Shown here piece after piece: positions 7,513-7,784 of a DNA stretch of 7,784 nucleotides (the first letter of the stretch is position 1; each line of letters begins with the position of its first letter). This stretch comes from a bacterium (GTDB taxonomy: Bacteria > Verrucomicrobiota > Verrucomicrobiae > Limisphaerales > J093). The stretch spans positions 1 to 7,784 of the forward strand of contig JAKCAB010000611.1 of the NCBI GenBank assembly GCA_021839785.1, written 5' to 3'. Both the position numbers and the translations under genes were made by a program. Below the pieces are notes generated by a model. It did no database searches. It had not been told where the DNA came from and was given only the letters and a program-made list of their open reading frames with translations.

Positions 7513-7640
7513 CGGCGCGCCGGCTTCCCAGCCGGCTTGACGCTTCGGCGCGACCCAGTATTGACCTTGCAACAGCGCGAGCCATTCCCGACACGGTAAG
7601 CCGCTTGGGAAAGCGGCGCTCCGCCAACCACGGCGCGCCG
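7513..7640. repeat. REPIN-like intergenic element: inverted pair of headed hairpins
   Basis: On the plus strand GGCGC (7514-7518) precedes a perfect 6-bp hairpin (GCCGGC / TTCCCA / GCCGGC, 7519-7536). On the minus strand GGAGC (7622-7618) precedes a perfect 7-bp hairpin (GCCGCTT / TCCC / AAGCGGC, 7617-7600). The two units face each other across about 63 bases, giving a 109-bp core. The palindrome CGGCGCGCCG occurs on both sides (7513-7522 and 7631-7640). The head-plus-hairpin doublet in opposite orientation is the layout of REPINs, non-autonomous elements moved by RAYT transposases. No such transposase is in this window. It starts 24 bases after the GH127 stop and might also shape the mRNA end, although no T-tract follows either hairpin. 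Confidence 0.55.
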
Positions 7641-7784
7641 TCGCCTCGTTGACTCCCTTTGGCCGCAAACGCACCGCTTGAGTCGGTTCAGTCTTGACGT
7701 GTTTCTCAAGGAAGCGACGCTTACCCACCGTGAATAGGGAAACAGGGTTGCTCTCCTTTTCGCGGCGACCAAGCCGGCCTCTCG
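7641..7784. other. Right-end sequence with no supportable gene
   Basis: No recognisable protein or RNA is seen here. A minus-strand frame can be read leftward from a GTG at 7728 through the hairpin element to 7489, but its last half is only a translation of the repeat. AAGGAG occurs on the minus strand at 7758-7753 but is about 24 bases from that GTG. The stretch may belong to a longer repeat or to the flank of a gene beyond the window. Confidence 0.4.

Noticed and set aside
7489..7728. Minus-strand frame from GTG 7728 as a small hypothetical gene
   Set aside because: More than half of it is a translation of the hairpin element, it has no well-placed Shine-Dalgarno, and it resembles no family I recognise.

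Overview
The window is high-GC bacterial chromosome carrying six confidently identifiable protein genes and two intergenic clusters of short hairpin repeats. It most resembles Verrucomicrobiota, probably Limisphaerales/Pedosphaerales-like. That placement is inferred from the type II secretion pseudopilin with a GFTLIE leader and an H-x9-DG tail signature, which these genomes carry in large families. It also rests on the near absence of Shine-Dalgarno sequences, the secreted GH127 glycosidase with an appended beta-sandwich domain, and the GGAGC-headed hairpin repeats between genes. No rRNA, tRNA, CRISPR array, transposase or phage gene was seen.

Layout: four genes lie on the minus strand, given here left to right. 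They are a pseudopilin (95-967), a 99-residue Dabb-domain protein (1077-1376), a secreted gamma-glutamyltransferase-like Ntn hydrolase (1486-3165), and an M48 zinc metallopeptidase (3454-4197, possibly to 4281). Transcription runs leftward, so the Dabb gene lies downstream of the hydrolase gene. The gap between the hydrolase and the peptidase (3166-3453) has no gene and holds several strong hairpins. A divergent intergenic region of about 170 bp (4198-4366) separates this block from two plus-strand genes: araD (4367-5059) and a GH127 beta-L-arabinofuranosidase (5113-7488). The last 296 bases (7489-7784) hold a 109-128 bp element with an inverted pair of headed hairpins, then sequence with no supportable gene.

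Functional reading: the clearest unit is the plus-strand pair. The exported GH127 enzyme should release L-arabinose from plant or algal arabinan or arabinogalactan side chains. AraD is the last step of the L-arabinose to D-xylulose-5-phosphate pathway. The isomerase, kinase and transporter are not in this window. The minus-strand genes look like independent housekeeping or envelope functions.

I do not see an overtly new multigene system. The points most worth a second look are the REPIN-like hairpin elements, which share a GGAGC head and have compensatory stem changes, and the GGT-like hydrolase, which lacks the residues that bind the gamma-glutamyl group in classical GGT.
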